Assembly (NCBI RefSeq): GCF_008831285.2
Contig: NC_045144.1
Location: forward strand, 16,417,858-16,481,857
Direction: 5' to 3'
Length of the DNA: 64,000 nt
DNA from: Nymphaea colorata
Lineage: Eukaryota > Streptophyta > Magnoliopsida > Nymphaeales > Nymphaeaceae
Below, piece after piece: positions 1 to 10,670 of this stretch. The notes below the pieces were generated by a model. The model was given only the letters and a program-made list of their open reading frames with translations. It was not told the origin of the DNA and ran no database searches. Position 1 is the first letter of the stretch; each line of letters opens with the position of its first letter. Both the position numbers and the translations under genes were made by a program.

Positions 1-158
1 AACGTACATCGACTTTTGTAACATGACAAAATTGGTATGGAAATATTTATGTTAAATTAGTGTTCGTAAATATATTCTTGTGTTTATATTTTTTAACAAA
101 TATTTAAGAAGCTTAACTGTGTACTGTATACTTCAGTTTTCTTATATCTCTTTCTTTT

Positions 159-161
<3 letters not shown>

Positions 162-217
<56 letters not shown>
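162..217. repeat. (TA)n microsatellite
   Basis: About 28 uninterrupted TA dinucleotides, read directly. It also produces a spurious run of alternating Ile-Tyr in one frame. Confidence 0.97.
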
Positions 218-221
<4 letters not shown>

Positions 222-649
222 TCCATCCTCGTTCTTTGTCTCAACTTTTTCTTTCGACCCTCCTTGCAATCAATCAAGAGGGTTGTCTGGCTGATCATAA
301 GGTACAAAGCCCCAGAAAAAAACATGGTAGATAATGATTTTTGTTGAATTCATGCCGGTAAATATGTCCATCTGTAATTAATTACTGCAAGTTATACTTC
401 CAATCAAATTAATTCAATGAAAAAGTTTGATTTTTTTTCACCATCAATTTTTTTTGTGCAATTTAAGCCATTTATTTCTTACTTTATATAAAAATAGACC
501 CGATTCTATAATAGTTGATATCACATTTCTCCTTCCTCAATAAAGGATTCTAACATGTTTAGAGTGTCAAATTCAAACAAAATCTGGTAACAGTCTTTCT
601 TGTATGCGGACTAAATGACACACAGCGGTAATCAAATTCAAATTTTACT

Positions 650-905
650 TAAGCCTAGACATCAGGCTGCGCCAGCTTGATAAGAGTTGGGCTCTCGCCA
701 GGTCACAACTGGAAACCTTAAGCTTCGGTCGGTTTAACCCAGTTAAAACAAAAATTATTTTTAAAATATAAAATTTTAATATATATATTATTAAAATAAA
801 AAATAATATTAAAAAATATCGAGCGGAATTGAACCTCCTCCCCACCAATACTGGTTTTTCTTGGCCCAACGAAGAAGGGGTACCAAACTCGATGCCCACC
901 CTGAC
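650..905. repeat. Degenerate hAT/MITE-like repeat
   Basis: An AT-rich core (about 745-825) lies between GC-richer ends. The right end reads, on the minus strand, as CAGGGTGGGCATCGAG, which resembles the CAGGG-type ends of plant hAT MITEs. I could not find a matching left end or a target-site duplication, so this is probably an eroded copy. Confidence 0.35.
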
Positions 906-1534
906 TTTACATTGGTTATGGTGATCGAGGCAAACTAACAGAATGTTTAGATCCTCCTTCTAAGCAAGTGGGTCGGTCTCAAGTCATCTATGTCAGTTCA
1001 CGATCTAATATAATTTATGTTTCTTCATAGTGATTCCACTATTTCTGATGATGCTTGGAAATAAAGAGCACTTTGAGACGTCGAAAATAGCGCGAAGGAG
1101 CGGGACTTCAGCCTCCGCTCAGATGATAGGATTAGCTTTCTGCTGGAAGTTGCACTGTAAGTAAGTTAATCAAAGAGGTTGCGAAGGGTGGAGATGAAAG
1201 ATAATGGGGAGCTGCCATTGTTTCCTTGTGTTCTACTTGTTGACAGAGATGATACAAGTAAGCTATTGACAACTTGGTTATCAGCGGATCCGAGTCACAG
1301 ACGTATTGACAACTATGCAGTAAACAGCAAACTATTGACAGGAAGACTGAACGAACGTGTCCTCCCTAGCGCAGTCAAGAACAAAGAGCAGGTTGATAAG
1401 ATAAACGCCAAATCGTCGCTTCTATCGTCGACTTCATGAATCACGAGACGCTTGAATGCCAATCAAAAATGTTCTGAGCCCGTTTCTATAATATGCTGAC
1501 AGTGTGAGCGTGTATCTGTAATTTTTTTGCAGAA

Positions 1535-1543
1535 AAACCCTAA
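1535..1543 (+). promoter_or_regulatory. telo-box (AAACCCTAA) upstream of the PPR gene
   Basis: AAACCCTAA lies about 50 bases before the chosen ATG at 1596. This motif is known in plants from promoters and 5' leaders of genes for translation and organelle biogenesis. Its use here is inferred from the motif and its position only. Confidence 0.45.
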
Positions 1544-1595
1544 CCCCTTTGGCAAGAGGAGAGAGAGAGTGGGGGAGAGGGGGACGGGGAGAGAG

Positions 1596-3500
1596 ATGTG
1601 GAGGTTGTCGGCGAGGGATCTGTTGCGGAGGGCTTCAATCAGGAGGAAATGGGCTGCAGAGGTAATCACCATCCGACCAACACTCATTTCAACTTCTTTT
1701 CCATCGCTTGATCCCTTGAGAGACGCTACCCAGTCTAATCCCTTTGTACCAAGTCATCGGTTTCTCTCTCTAGAAAGCCAACGCATCGAATCAGTTGCAT
1801 CCGGAGATGCAAGTTCCCCTGTCGGTGGTGATCACAGAGGTCCAAGCTGTCACTCGGAAGAATCACGCTTTACAGATACCGCTGTTAGCAATTCCGTCAA
1901 TATCGACGATGAGGAAGAAGGGAGAAATGATGGGGGTGGCCGAAAAAGTAGCTTGTTATTTGACGAAGGCGCCAGGGAAAGGTTGCCCGAGGAAAACCCA
2001 ACTACAGAAACCCTAGGAAACAAGATAGAAGATAATCCTTCTGAGGGAGTCACAGACAACACATTCGAGGAGCCCATAGAGCGCCCATTGGATGACGGGG
2101 CAGAGAACCAAATTGAAGGAACTCTAGAAAGTCCACTAGAGGTTAGTGAAGAACAAGTTCAGAGCGTTCTGTCGATTCTCCAGAGCACTTCGGATGGGTC
2201 GATTGAATCGTCGCTGGACGGGATAGATGTGGACTTGAGCGAGGAGTTTGTCCTTCGTGTTTTAGGAGAACCCCATATTATGACTCAGAGTCTCGTTGCG
2301 TTCTTCAAATGGGCTTCGACGAAAACGGAACTCACGGAAAAGGCTACAGCTATCGAGCTTTTGGTTTGTGCACTTGGTGTAAATCTTAGGAAGAATGACG
2401 CGTATTCCTTGTGGGATTTTATCAAAGAATCAATGGAGAAAGATAAGAGCTCAGTGAGTACCAAAGCTCTCAAGGAGTTGATTTCAGTGTTTAGGAGATT
2501 AGGAAAAGCTAGGGCTGCACTGGAAGTGTTCAACAAGTTTGATGATTATGGCTATGACCGGGACCCGGACACTTATTACTTTACAATCGACGCATTATGC
2601 TGTCGAAAGATGTATGATGATGCATGGTTGCTTTGTGAGGAGATGCTTAATTTAGGAAAGCTTCCAGGTGGTCAGAAAATCGGCGAGCTGATCGTTTATT
2701 TCTGCAGGGGAGGCAGAGCAAAGGATGCTCATTTGATTTACTTGGTGGCAAAAGAGAAGAACATACAATTGCAAAAGTCTGTTGTTAGTTTCTTGGTCAG
2801 TAGTCTCTGTAGGGATGATAAGACGGTTCATTTAGGCGAGGAGATACTAAATGATTTTGTTGGAGATGCTAGGAAATATGCAATTAAGCCATTCTCATCT
2901 GTCAGTCGGGGACTTTGTAGGATTAAAGATCTTGATTCGGCTAAAAGTTTATTGCTTAAGATGGTAGATATGGGTCCTCCACCTGGTAACCCAGTATTCA
3001 ATTCCGTCATCAATGGGCTTTCTAGAACTGGGAAGCTGGAAGAGGCAATTGCAATGATGAGACTGATGGAGACGAGAGGGTTGAGACCAGATGTTTATAC
3101 TTACACCGTTATTTTGGGTGGATTTGCAAAGAACGGTCAAATGGACGAAGCCTGCAAGTATTTCTCAGAGGCAAAACAGAGACATTCTAAGCTCACACCT
3201 GTTACTTATCATGCTATGATTCGTGGATACGTGAAGCTGGAGAATTATGACAAGGCAGTCGAGCTTTTGAATGAGATGAAGGAGTATGGGGTTTCCCCAA
3301 CTACTGATGAGTACACAAAGCTGATCCAGTCACTTTGCAAAAAAGCACTGGACTGGAAAACGGCAGAGAAGCTATTGGAGGACATGAAAAAGAATGGACA
3401 GCATCTCGATGGGCTGACTAGCAGCCTTGTGGCTGCAGTCAAGGAATTGTTTGAGGAAGAAGTGAATTTTGGAAGTGAAAGCATCGAAGTTCCATCATAA
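1596..3500 (+). CDS. P-class pentatricopeptide repeat (PPR) protein, probably mitochondrial
   Basis: An intronless gene of about 634 residues ending in TAA at 3498-3500. The open frame extends 23 codons further upstream (to 1527), but that part reads through a purine-rich leader. The ATG at 1596 gives a typical Arg/Ser-rich, acid-poor N-terminus (MWRLSARDLLRRASIRRKW) that looks like a mitochondrial presequence. Residues about 70-225 are acidic and low in complexity. Helical repeats start near residue 229. The clearest four PPR units lie at about residues 465-605, with the usual pattern (T/V)YxxxIxGxxxxGxxxxAxxxxxxMxxxGxxPD. No E, E+ or DYW editing domain follows, so it is P class. P-class PPR proteins bind organelle transcripts in a sequence-specific way and affect their processing, stability or translation. 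Overall organisation resembles Arabidopsis At3g02650, a comparison made from memory. The exact RNA target cannot be read from the sequence. Confidence 0.93.
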   Translation: MWRLSARDLLRRASIRRKWAAEVITIRPTLISTSFPSLDPLRDATQSNPFVPSHRFLSLESQRIESVASGDASSPVGGDHRGPSCHSEESRFTDTAVSNSVNIDDEEEGRNDGGGRKSSLLFDEGARERLPEENPTTETLGNKIEDNPSEGVTDNTFEEPIERPLDDGAENQIEGTLESPLEVSEEQVQSVLSILQSTSDGSIESSLDGIDVDLSEEFVLRVLGEPHIMTQSLVAFFKWASTKTELTEKATAIELLVCALGVNLRKNDAYSLWDFIKESMEKDKSSVSTKALKELISVFRRLGKARAALEVFNKFDDYGYDRDPDTYYFTIDALCCRKMYDDAWLLCEEMLNLGKLPGGQKIGELIVYFCRGGRAKDAHLIYLVAKEKNIQLQKSVVSFLVSSLCRDDKTVHLGEEILNDFVGDARKYAIKPFSSVSRGLCRIKDLDSAKSLLLKMVDMGPPPGNPVFNSVINGLSRTGKLEEAIAMMRLMETRGLRPDVYTYTVILGGFAKNGQMDEACKYFSEAKQRHSKLTPVTYHAMIRGYVKLENYDKAVELLNEMKEYGVSPTTDEYTKLIQSLCKKALDWKTAEKLLEDMKKNGQHLDGLTSSLVAAVKELFEEEVNFGSESIEVPS

Positions 3501-3707
3501 CTAAAAGAATTTTCATTTTGCTTGTTTGTTTAGACTTGGAGTTCTTCACATGTATGAGGTAATAATCCCTCCATCCTTCTACCTGGGATAAATGCAATTT
3601 TGTGCTGTTTTGCTTGAATATTTAATTTATACTTAGCCCTTCTTTGTGGGGAAAGTCTAATGGCTTTTGGTAGACTGGGGGTTGCAAATAGCCCGTCTAT
3701 GGAGGCC

Positions 3708-3885
3708 TTTGTCATCTTTGGTTTTACATACTCCGTTAAGTTCTCGATCTTATATGCATTCCGTTGACCTGTATTTGAACCCTTGCTATCATGGGGGGTT
3801 TTGTCATCTTTGGTTTTACGTACTCCAGTTAAGTTCTCGATTCTTCTATGCATTCCGTTTACCTGTATTTGAACCCTCGCTATCC
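3708..3885. repeat. Imperfect tandem duplication downstream of the PPR gene
   Basis: Two copies of a unit of about 91 bp (roughly 3708-3798 and 3799-3885) share the stretch from a TTTGTCATCTTTGG start to a GTATTTGAACCC end, with a few substitutions and small indels. It lies within the first 400 bases after the PPR stop codon, so it may be part of the 3' UTR. Confidence 0.85.
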
Positions 3886-4523
3886 TAATTAGGCTGACAG
3901 GCTTGTACTGTTCAGTGGCAACTATTGGATGCTCTTATAGGTTACTCCAAATAGATCAAGCGTAGTCTATACTGATTTTACGTTTTCCTTGATGAGATTT
4001 CCTTTTTCCTTTCTGTGGATGGATCTCTTTTGCATAAGGATATTCTAGACTGTTTTCATAGTTTATTACAAATAGGCAAACTATAGTCCATTGTTATACG
4101 TCACTAGATTAGAAATGGAACACTGTTGCTTTAGTGGGCCAAATACACTCACATTGTGCATGTAAAATTCATCAAATTATGTGCTTGTGTGGTGTTGTCC
4201 CATAAGTCAACTGTATCTGATTGTAGAGACATTGCCTTGGAGAGAAGGCTTCAGATCACTCAAAGCATGTTTTGGAGTAATTCAGGCTGTTTGCGGTTCT
4301 TTTCACTGGTCATCCACGAGGAAGTGAAATTGTTCCACTGTTACTGCTGGCAAATGGGATGGAGAGTGTTGCTACTCCGTGATTGGCACCAGGGAGAGAA
4401 TTTGCACTGACGTGAGTAAAGCTTCTATATGCTTAACTTAGTCTTTATCTTCCTGGTCAGATATTTTGGGAAACCGCTGTCTCATCTCTTTCCCTCACCC
4501 ACCACTGAGCTCCTCCGGTGACT

Positions 4524-4557
<34 letters not shown>

Positions 4558-6392
4558 GCTGTGTCAGCGCAACGTCTAAAAGCTGGACGGACATCTGGTT
4601 TTTAACAATGTTCTGAGGAAATAATTTTCACTTGCGTCGGATCTTGTCTTTACCTTCTTGCAGCAATGGATCTATATTGCACACAAATTGGTCATGGTGC
4701 ATTTTATCAATTCCACATGCGACGCTTGAATCTTTGTAACTTCTACTGGGAGGAGATCTTTTGGTTTTGTTTGTTCTTTGTTTATTGAGATGGAAACAAT
4801 TCGATCTTCTCATAGCACTATATGTAATTGGATGAGATAGATGTCTCTTATGTGTAATGCTGTGCCGCTGCAAAAAAATGTTCCTTTGTGCGGACATAAA
4901 TTTTGGTTAGTGTCTCTTCCTTGCAATTAGAGTTTATTCATCATCATGATCTTCGGTTGCTGTGATATTTGGAAGAGACCAACCTCTGAAAAATTTAAGT
5001 GGAGACTTTTTGGTGAAGTGGATTTAGTCAATTTCTGAGAGGGGGAACCGTTTGTGCGAATTTACACCATGGAATTGTTTGATTTATGGGGAGAAGAGGT
5101 TTCTTTGGGCCATCCTAGAGCAATTTCACTTTGATTTATTAGTTCTTTTTGCAAATTTGGTCAATGTTTGATCAGTTTGGCATTAAGCTCGGCTAACAGA
5201 AGAGATCAGCCACCGAATCTTCTAGGAGCCATCATGGATGAGTGACAATGCTAACATTTTCTAGATAGAGAGGTCTAGGCTAGTTTTCGGAGAAGAGCTT
5301 CTTTTTCCCAAAGGCATGCTATGTTGCTTCATGTAACAATTTGCATGATGCATGCAATTAATGTTGCCTGTTGCATGCAAAACTTCCCCGATGCGTGCAA
5401 CTCGTCACTTTAGCATGTAATCGTAGGTCTTTATAAAGGAGACAATGATTTTAGAAAATAAAATATAGCAAATGAATCACACAATACACAACTTAAGTTC
5501 CAGGTGAGCACAAGGATTTTTTTTTTATATTGAAAAAATTAAATTTTTTTAGTTTGGCATGACCCGTTGTTTCTCTTTGCCCGACCTGCGGATCATTTGG
5601 CCTATCATTTAAAAAAATCATGGCTCTGCCCATGGAACTCAACCCCATTAACTGATTAGTTTTTTTTGTTTGTTATTTAGTCATGTTCCCTTAATGAATT
5701 CAGGTTGGCAAATAAGAACAAGGCCGATTTATTCCAGCTTAGACAAAGACCTGTCAGAATGGACTACACTGAAACCCATACGAACAAATGGACTTGAATT
5801 AAACCTTTTTAACCCAACGGGCTCACCTGGCAATAGTGACCAATTGTTATTATTTCATGAAACGCTGCCATTCTTTTGGAACATATTCGTGAAACATTTG
5901 TGTTCGTTCCAAAAACTATAATGTTCTGGTTGCCAAACCCTCATAATGGACTTGTAATCTCATTAGACACCAGCCCATGAAAAATGCTTCATTTACACAT
6001 TGAAGCCTCAGTTATTTTTCTACTCTTTTATATAACTGCCCCTTAAAGCTTATGATTTATAATATTAGTGCTCCTTTATCAGAAATTTTTGGCTCCATCA
6101 TTGATTGGATTGATCATTGAAGTCGATTTACGCTGTCAATGACTTAGTGCTTGTTAAAATTGGTGGTCCAAACCCGGATCCGTCGGCCTCCAAAGTCAGT
6201 GAGAAAGATACAAGCCTTTTTTATTAGGCTGCCAACATGCGGAATTTTATAGACAGAAGCATACTTTCAACAGACCACGAAGTTCAAAGAACATGACAGT
6301 GTGAATAGTATCACACCCAATCATGCATTTTATTTAATCCAGATGGCTTCTACTCCCATAGCTTGTCTGTTGAGCAGCGTCTTGCACGCCAC
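3886..6392. other. Intergenic DNA between the PPR gene and the hydrolase
   Basis: No gene recognised. It contains a TC microsatellite (4527-4555), a cluster of TGCATG-type words near 5340-5420, and degenerate repeat debris ending in GGCTCTGCCC-like sequence near 5500-5640 that resembles the GGCTCCGCCCCTG end of the hAT MITE at 9247-9438. The open frames at 4156-4410 and 5670-5921 show no domain. Confidence 0.5.
4527..4555. repeat. (TC)n microsatellite
   Basis: Fourteen uninterrupted TC units, read directly. Confidence 0.97.
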
Positions 6393-7666
6393 TCAGTGCA
6401 CGTAAGTAGTAAACCACTCAATCATGTGAGTGTGCGCTAACTCTGCCTTCTTCATAGCAGCTTCGTCCTCTGCCTTGTATCTCATTGTCCAGCCATGCCC
6501 GACGCCTGAGAATATCTTCACGAAACTATTCGTCTGCGAGTGCACAAAATCAACAGTTCAGCGTTCTGTGTTTCTTCCACTTGCTCACGGAGAAGAGAAT
6601 CAAACAAGGGAAAAGAGCAGTAGTGATATCAAAATCTAATGTCCACGAGGAGAGTGCACCAAGTTCTGCAACATACTAAAATTTAAGTTGGCATAGCGCA
6701 AAGATTATGCATATTTTTTTGCCATTAAGACTGGACTGGTATGGTTCTAGAAATTAATGAACCAAAAAAAAAAAAATTTAAGTGTGTTTCATAAAATTAC
6801 TTCAAGAAACAGGGAGAAAAATAATAATATATAGCAATCCTTCTCCTAATCTTTGTATATGGTTGCATTTAGGAAGAGGCAACTTGACTGGTTATTCAGT
6901 TGAAACTCATGGTCGAAACAACTCCTCATCAAAATGAAAAGGAAGTCTTCGGGTACGATTGATGGTAATGAATTGTTACCTCTTTCTTCACAGATAGAAC
7001 CTCCTCAAACTTTTTGATCAATTCCGGTGGAGATGATTGATCGGTTTCTGCTTCCAGAATTGCAGTAGGAACTTTAGCCTCTGTAAACAAAGGGAAAAAA
7101 AAGAAGTGAAACCTGTAGTATCCATTTGAGAACAATCGAAAGAGACTGAAGCATAGGGATGGTGGTTACCCTTGATATCATCTATAGTAACAAGTGAAGG
7201 GTGAAACATGACCGCAGCTTGGATTTCTTCAGTCTTGCCTAATTCTGCGACCACCTTTCCTGCAAAGCATTAAAATGATGGGCATAAGCTAGGGCTGTGA
7301 ACATTTATTTAGAACAATTTGGCCTTAATTTGAGCTTACCACCACGACAAATGCCTCCAACCCTAATAGATGATATTCCTTGACTCTTTAAATATGCAAT
7401 CAGAGGCTTGGTGTCTTCAAACCCTTTCTCCTGCAAGAAAAGGAGTTGAGGCTTCGAGTAGGACTTTATAATAAATCATGTATAAAAATGAAAAGCCTGC
7501 AAAACGAAGTTGCAACTATGGCTGCCTTCTGGCTCTACAACTTACTGGACCATGATTCTCCAAAAAGTCAGGAATAGAACCCTTTTCTGAAGCATAGGAA
7601 TCTCCATGGAAGTAGTCGGGAACCACCACAAAAAATCCACTTGCAGCAATCTTGTCAGCAAGATTC
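6393..7666 (-). CDS. Dienelactone hydrolase family protein, 5'-incomplete (five 3' exons)
   Basis: Five minus-strand exons join in frame: 7546-7666, 7340-7430, 7170-7259, 6980-7080 and 6393-6533 (TGA at 6393-6395). Every visible intron has GT..AG ends and the phases agree. The product is about 180 residues of an alpha/beta-hydrolase. Exon A carries LADKIAASGFFVVVPDYFHGD. The nucleophile region is GGICRGG (G-x-C-x-G), the acid is in AETDQSSPP, and the histidine is in GVGHGW, so the Cys-Asp-His triad of the dienelactone hydrolase (carboxymethylenebutenolidase-like) family is complete. Plant members are cytosolic-type proteins of about 240 residues. The usual first exon (about 58 residues, with the Cys-Cys-x-Asn-Pro-Pro start and ISDxFGYEAPN strand) was not found upstream on this strand as far as the next gene. 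Sequence before 7666 has stops and no homology, so the M at 7782 is not a credible start. In the nucleophile motif Arg stands where plant relatives commonly have Trp. It may be a 5'-truncated pseudogene, or exon 1 may be displaced by repeats. Confidence 0.8.
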
Positions 7667-8595
7667 CTTTTCAGGAACCAACATATTGCAGAAATATTAG
7701 TGTACAAGAACGCCAGAAAATTCTTATGAAAAGTAGTAGAAGCTGGTAGCTGAAGAGGAAAGCAACTTTTGTTGGCAGACATATATGATGGATCATAAAC
7801 TATGTCAAATATAATCTATGGGTTCTCTTTGTGTAACTCCTGTGTTCTCATAAATTAGTTCTTGCAGCCCTAAATCTCCTAGTAAGGTTCTATAGGTGCA
7901 TAGTTCACGATAAACTGTTGGGACAAAGACATGGTCAAGAACAGGACATATCAATGGGAAGCACAAGCTAAGCCTGACTTCTTCTCTTTCATATCCTTTG
8001 TAGAAGGCTTGAATACTAATCTTGTGCCGTAGAATAGTTCAGTATCTGAGTTTTCAATGCCAAAGTCAGACACAGGTCGTTCATGAAATTGGAAAGAAAA
8101 TTCAGACTACTTGGGTCTAGTTAGATGGTAATCAACCGGGCTGTGGAATCAAGCCTGAGCACAGCTTCGGCCAGCCCTAACCAAACTTCGGGTTCGAGAG
8201 AAACCATAATCCAGCCTGATTGTCTCGAAGGGTCTGTACCCTTTTGGAATTCATTCAGATTTGTCTTCCAAAATTCAAGTTTGAAGCCAAGTTAGGAATC
8301 GAATCCAGTAAATTGTGGAACATCTGACCCGGTTCCAAACTGTTCACGTCCCTACTTCCAAGTGTTCACATATTTGCAATTAGATGGTAACATCCAATGC
8401 TAAAGGCAACCTCCACAAATTTACAAGAAGGAAATCCGAAGCTCGAGTGGTCGGAAGATCAAATCTAAACCTAAAGTCACCGGGAAACTATTGGCCGTTT
8501 ATCTTGTTGTTGGGACCATCTGCCCTAAAATATATACTTTTGGGGTTCTCGTGCATAATTTTATTGGAGTACTAATTAAGTTTGTGATGGAGCAG

Positions 8596-8912
8596 ACCAT
8601 TAAAAAAAAAGTCAAATTCGGATTTTAATCGGATTTTGAATATAAAAAGATGCAATTGGATTTCGATTTGAATGTCGGATTCGGAAAGGAACCGGATTTT
8701 GTTCTAAAAGTCGGATGCAGATTCGGACTCGAAACCAGATTTTGATTTAAAGGTCAGATTTAGATTGGAATCAGATATGCTTTTTAAAAGTCGGATTTCG
8801 GATATTATATAGATTTTTTTCGTTCGAATTTGAATCCGAAAATATAAATATCGAAAAAATTAGATATAATAAAAAGTATATCCAATCCGAATCTGATTCA
8901 TTGACATCCCTA
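8596..8912. repeat. GATTCGGAT-rich dispersed repeat, copy 1
   Basis: A run of short GGATTTCGGAT/GATTCGGACTC words ends with TTGACATCCCTA, the end shared by other copies (28179-28641, 47748-48118, 49205-49594). The left end is eroded. The relationship to hAT MITEs is inferred from the copy at 49205-49594. Confidence 0.65.
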
Positions 8913-9246
8913 TCCGCCCCGATCTGGATGCACTGGAATTTGATTGAATTGGTTCTTCTGCTATTGTTGGCTGGGCTGGGTAGTTATGCACCCAATTAAA
9001 AGCTAACTGTGCTCTGTATCTATAGAACCGGTTGATTTGGCCCCGACGAGAAACAACCCGACAAGGGCCTCCATGACATGATAATAAAAAAATAACATTT
9101 TTCATTAAAACAACATCAAGCAAAGCATGTTTTATATCAAAATAGTCTTTATAAACATATCAAGATGTTTATGTTTTTGTTTAAGATAGTTTTTTAACAA
9201 AAAATCAATATCTCTGGTTTCTACCAATCTCTCTCTCGCTCCCCAA

Positions 9247-9438
9247 CAGGGGCTGAGGTAAGGGGGCCTAGGCCATGGCCCCACCCCATCCAATGAAATT
9301 TTTTTGTTTTACATTGAAAACAATAATATTTTTTAATTAAGTAATGTATTTTTTGTATTAAAATTCAGTTTGGTCCTACCCGGATCCAGAGGTCGGACTG
9401 CCGGCCTGCCCATGAAGAAAATCTTGGCTCCGCCCCTG
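9247..9438. mobile_element. hAT-type MITE with 8-bp target-site duplication
   Basis: The 192-bp element starts CAGGGGCTGAGG and ends GGCTCCGCCCCTG, giving CAGGGGC(T/G)GAG inverted ends. It is flanked on both sides by the perfect 8-bp duplication CTCCCCAA (9239-9246 and 9439-9446). CAGGG-type ends with 8-bp duplications are the hAT signature. It has no coding capacity. Confidence 0.85.
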
Positions 9439-9626
9439 CTCCCCAACATCCTTTATTTGGTCTCTTATATCAGATATATGATTTCCTTGGTGCCGTCGTT
9501 CTTTCTCGTCCTGGTTCTGATTCTCTAATTCAAGATATCCCTTTTGATTAGATTCTACTTTTGGTTTTGGATTGAATCTTTCTTTTTATTAGATTCCACC
9601 TTTGGATCTATATAAAAATCGCTTGA

Positions 9627-9641
9627 TATATATATGTAATA

Positions 9642-9680
<39 letters not shown>
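9627..9680. repeat. Imperfect TA-rich microsatellite
   Basis: TATATA runs interrupted by single-base changes, read directly. Confidence 0.85.
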
Positions 9681-10439
9681 GAAATGGAAAAACTCAACCT
9701 TTGTCCAAATGACTTGTGAGTCATTTGTTTTTTAGTTTTTTCTATCACTACCAGGAACGGAGGCAGGTATAAGCACTGTGTGGGCAATTGCTCAACAAGA
9801 AATTTCTATTTTTAGATTGATATTTCAGGATAATTTTCTTCATTTACATGTGGGTGCCCCTTAAAAGTTTTAAAGTTTTATAACTAATGCCCCTTACCAG
9901 AATTTTCTGGCCCACACTCTGTTCCCTACATGAGTATGGCTGCTAAAGATTGACTTATTGCTCCTTGAGTAGTTGAACAGAATACACCAAGAGATGTGTT
10001 TAAGCTCAGTTGCGGATCAGATTACATATTTGTTGTTCTCGACTTATGTTGCATCATAAGATAGTAATTCTATTGCTGTATGTTATATACCAAAAGCACC
10101 ATGTGGATACTTATGGTCTAACAAACAATAAGGATAAGCAATCATGTTGGGCGTCTGTTCTAGGCAGATCCTTCTAGATTATGAAAGCCGATCGCTCAAA
10201 CCCCACGAATCAAATTCATGGCTCTCTGGACTTGTGAATCTTCATAAAGGAGATCGGTTTGGGCTATCTAATGCATCCGATGATCTCTGTCGAACCTTTT
10301 AAATCAAGTCAAACAGTGGGAACAATTAGAGTAGCTTTTCCTCCTAAATTGAACCATACATCATTAGGAAGTTTTAACAAGTTCTGTTGCATTATTCTTG
10401 AACTCGTATTAGGATGTCATGAATTCGATATCTGATCGA

Positions 10440-10670
10440 AGTTCTTTTGAAAAAATAGGTCATGAAAAAAGATTTAATATCTAATTAAAGGATCAGATCG
10501 GATTTGAATTTAGATTCAAATATACATAAATATCTTGAGATCGGAGTTGGATTGAATTTATTTTTAATCTACATATAATTTTCTTAGTATATTCGACTCA
10601 AAATTTAGATTTGGATTCGGATTCGAATATGATTTTTATTTGTTCGTATTTAAACCCAAATTCGAATCGT
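10440..10670. repeat. GATTCGGAT-rich dispersed repeat, copy 2
   Basis: It contains the family's core words (ATATCTGATCGAA, AGATCGGATTTGAATTTAGATTC, read in two parts) and the ATACATAAATATCTTGA segment also seen at 28330 and 47840. Both ends are eroded. Confidence 0.6.

Larger units (their letters stand above)
1..1534. other. Intergenic DNA upstream of the PPR gene
   Basis: No gene is recognisable here. The stretch holds a long TA microsatellite (162-217), a degenerate transposon-like segment (about 650-905) and AT-rich unique sequence. Short open frames, including the one at 1179-1439, have no recognisable domain and no coding-like composition. Confidence 0.6.

Noticed and set aside
162-217. 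CRISPR-like or regulatory repeat array
   Set aside because: A simple TA microsatellite. No spaced direct repeats of CRISPR type occur anywhere in the window, and the genome is a plant's.
1527-1595. Upstream in-frame ATG of the PPR gene
   Set aside because: It lies before the purine-rich leader and within the telo-box context, and adds a charged segment before an otherwise good presequence. The ATG at 1596 is preferred.
7667-7782. N-terminal extension of the hydrolase exon starting with an ATG at 7782
   Set aside because: The peptide lacks the family N-terminus and crosses the intron acceptor at 7667-7668. It only partly resembles ISDxFGY by chance.
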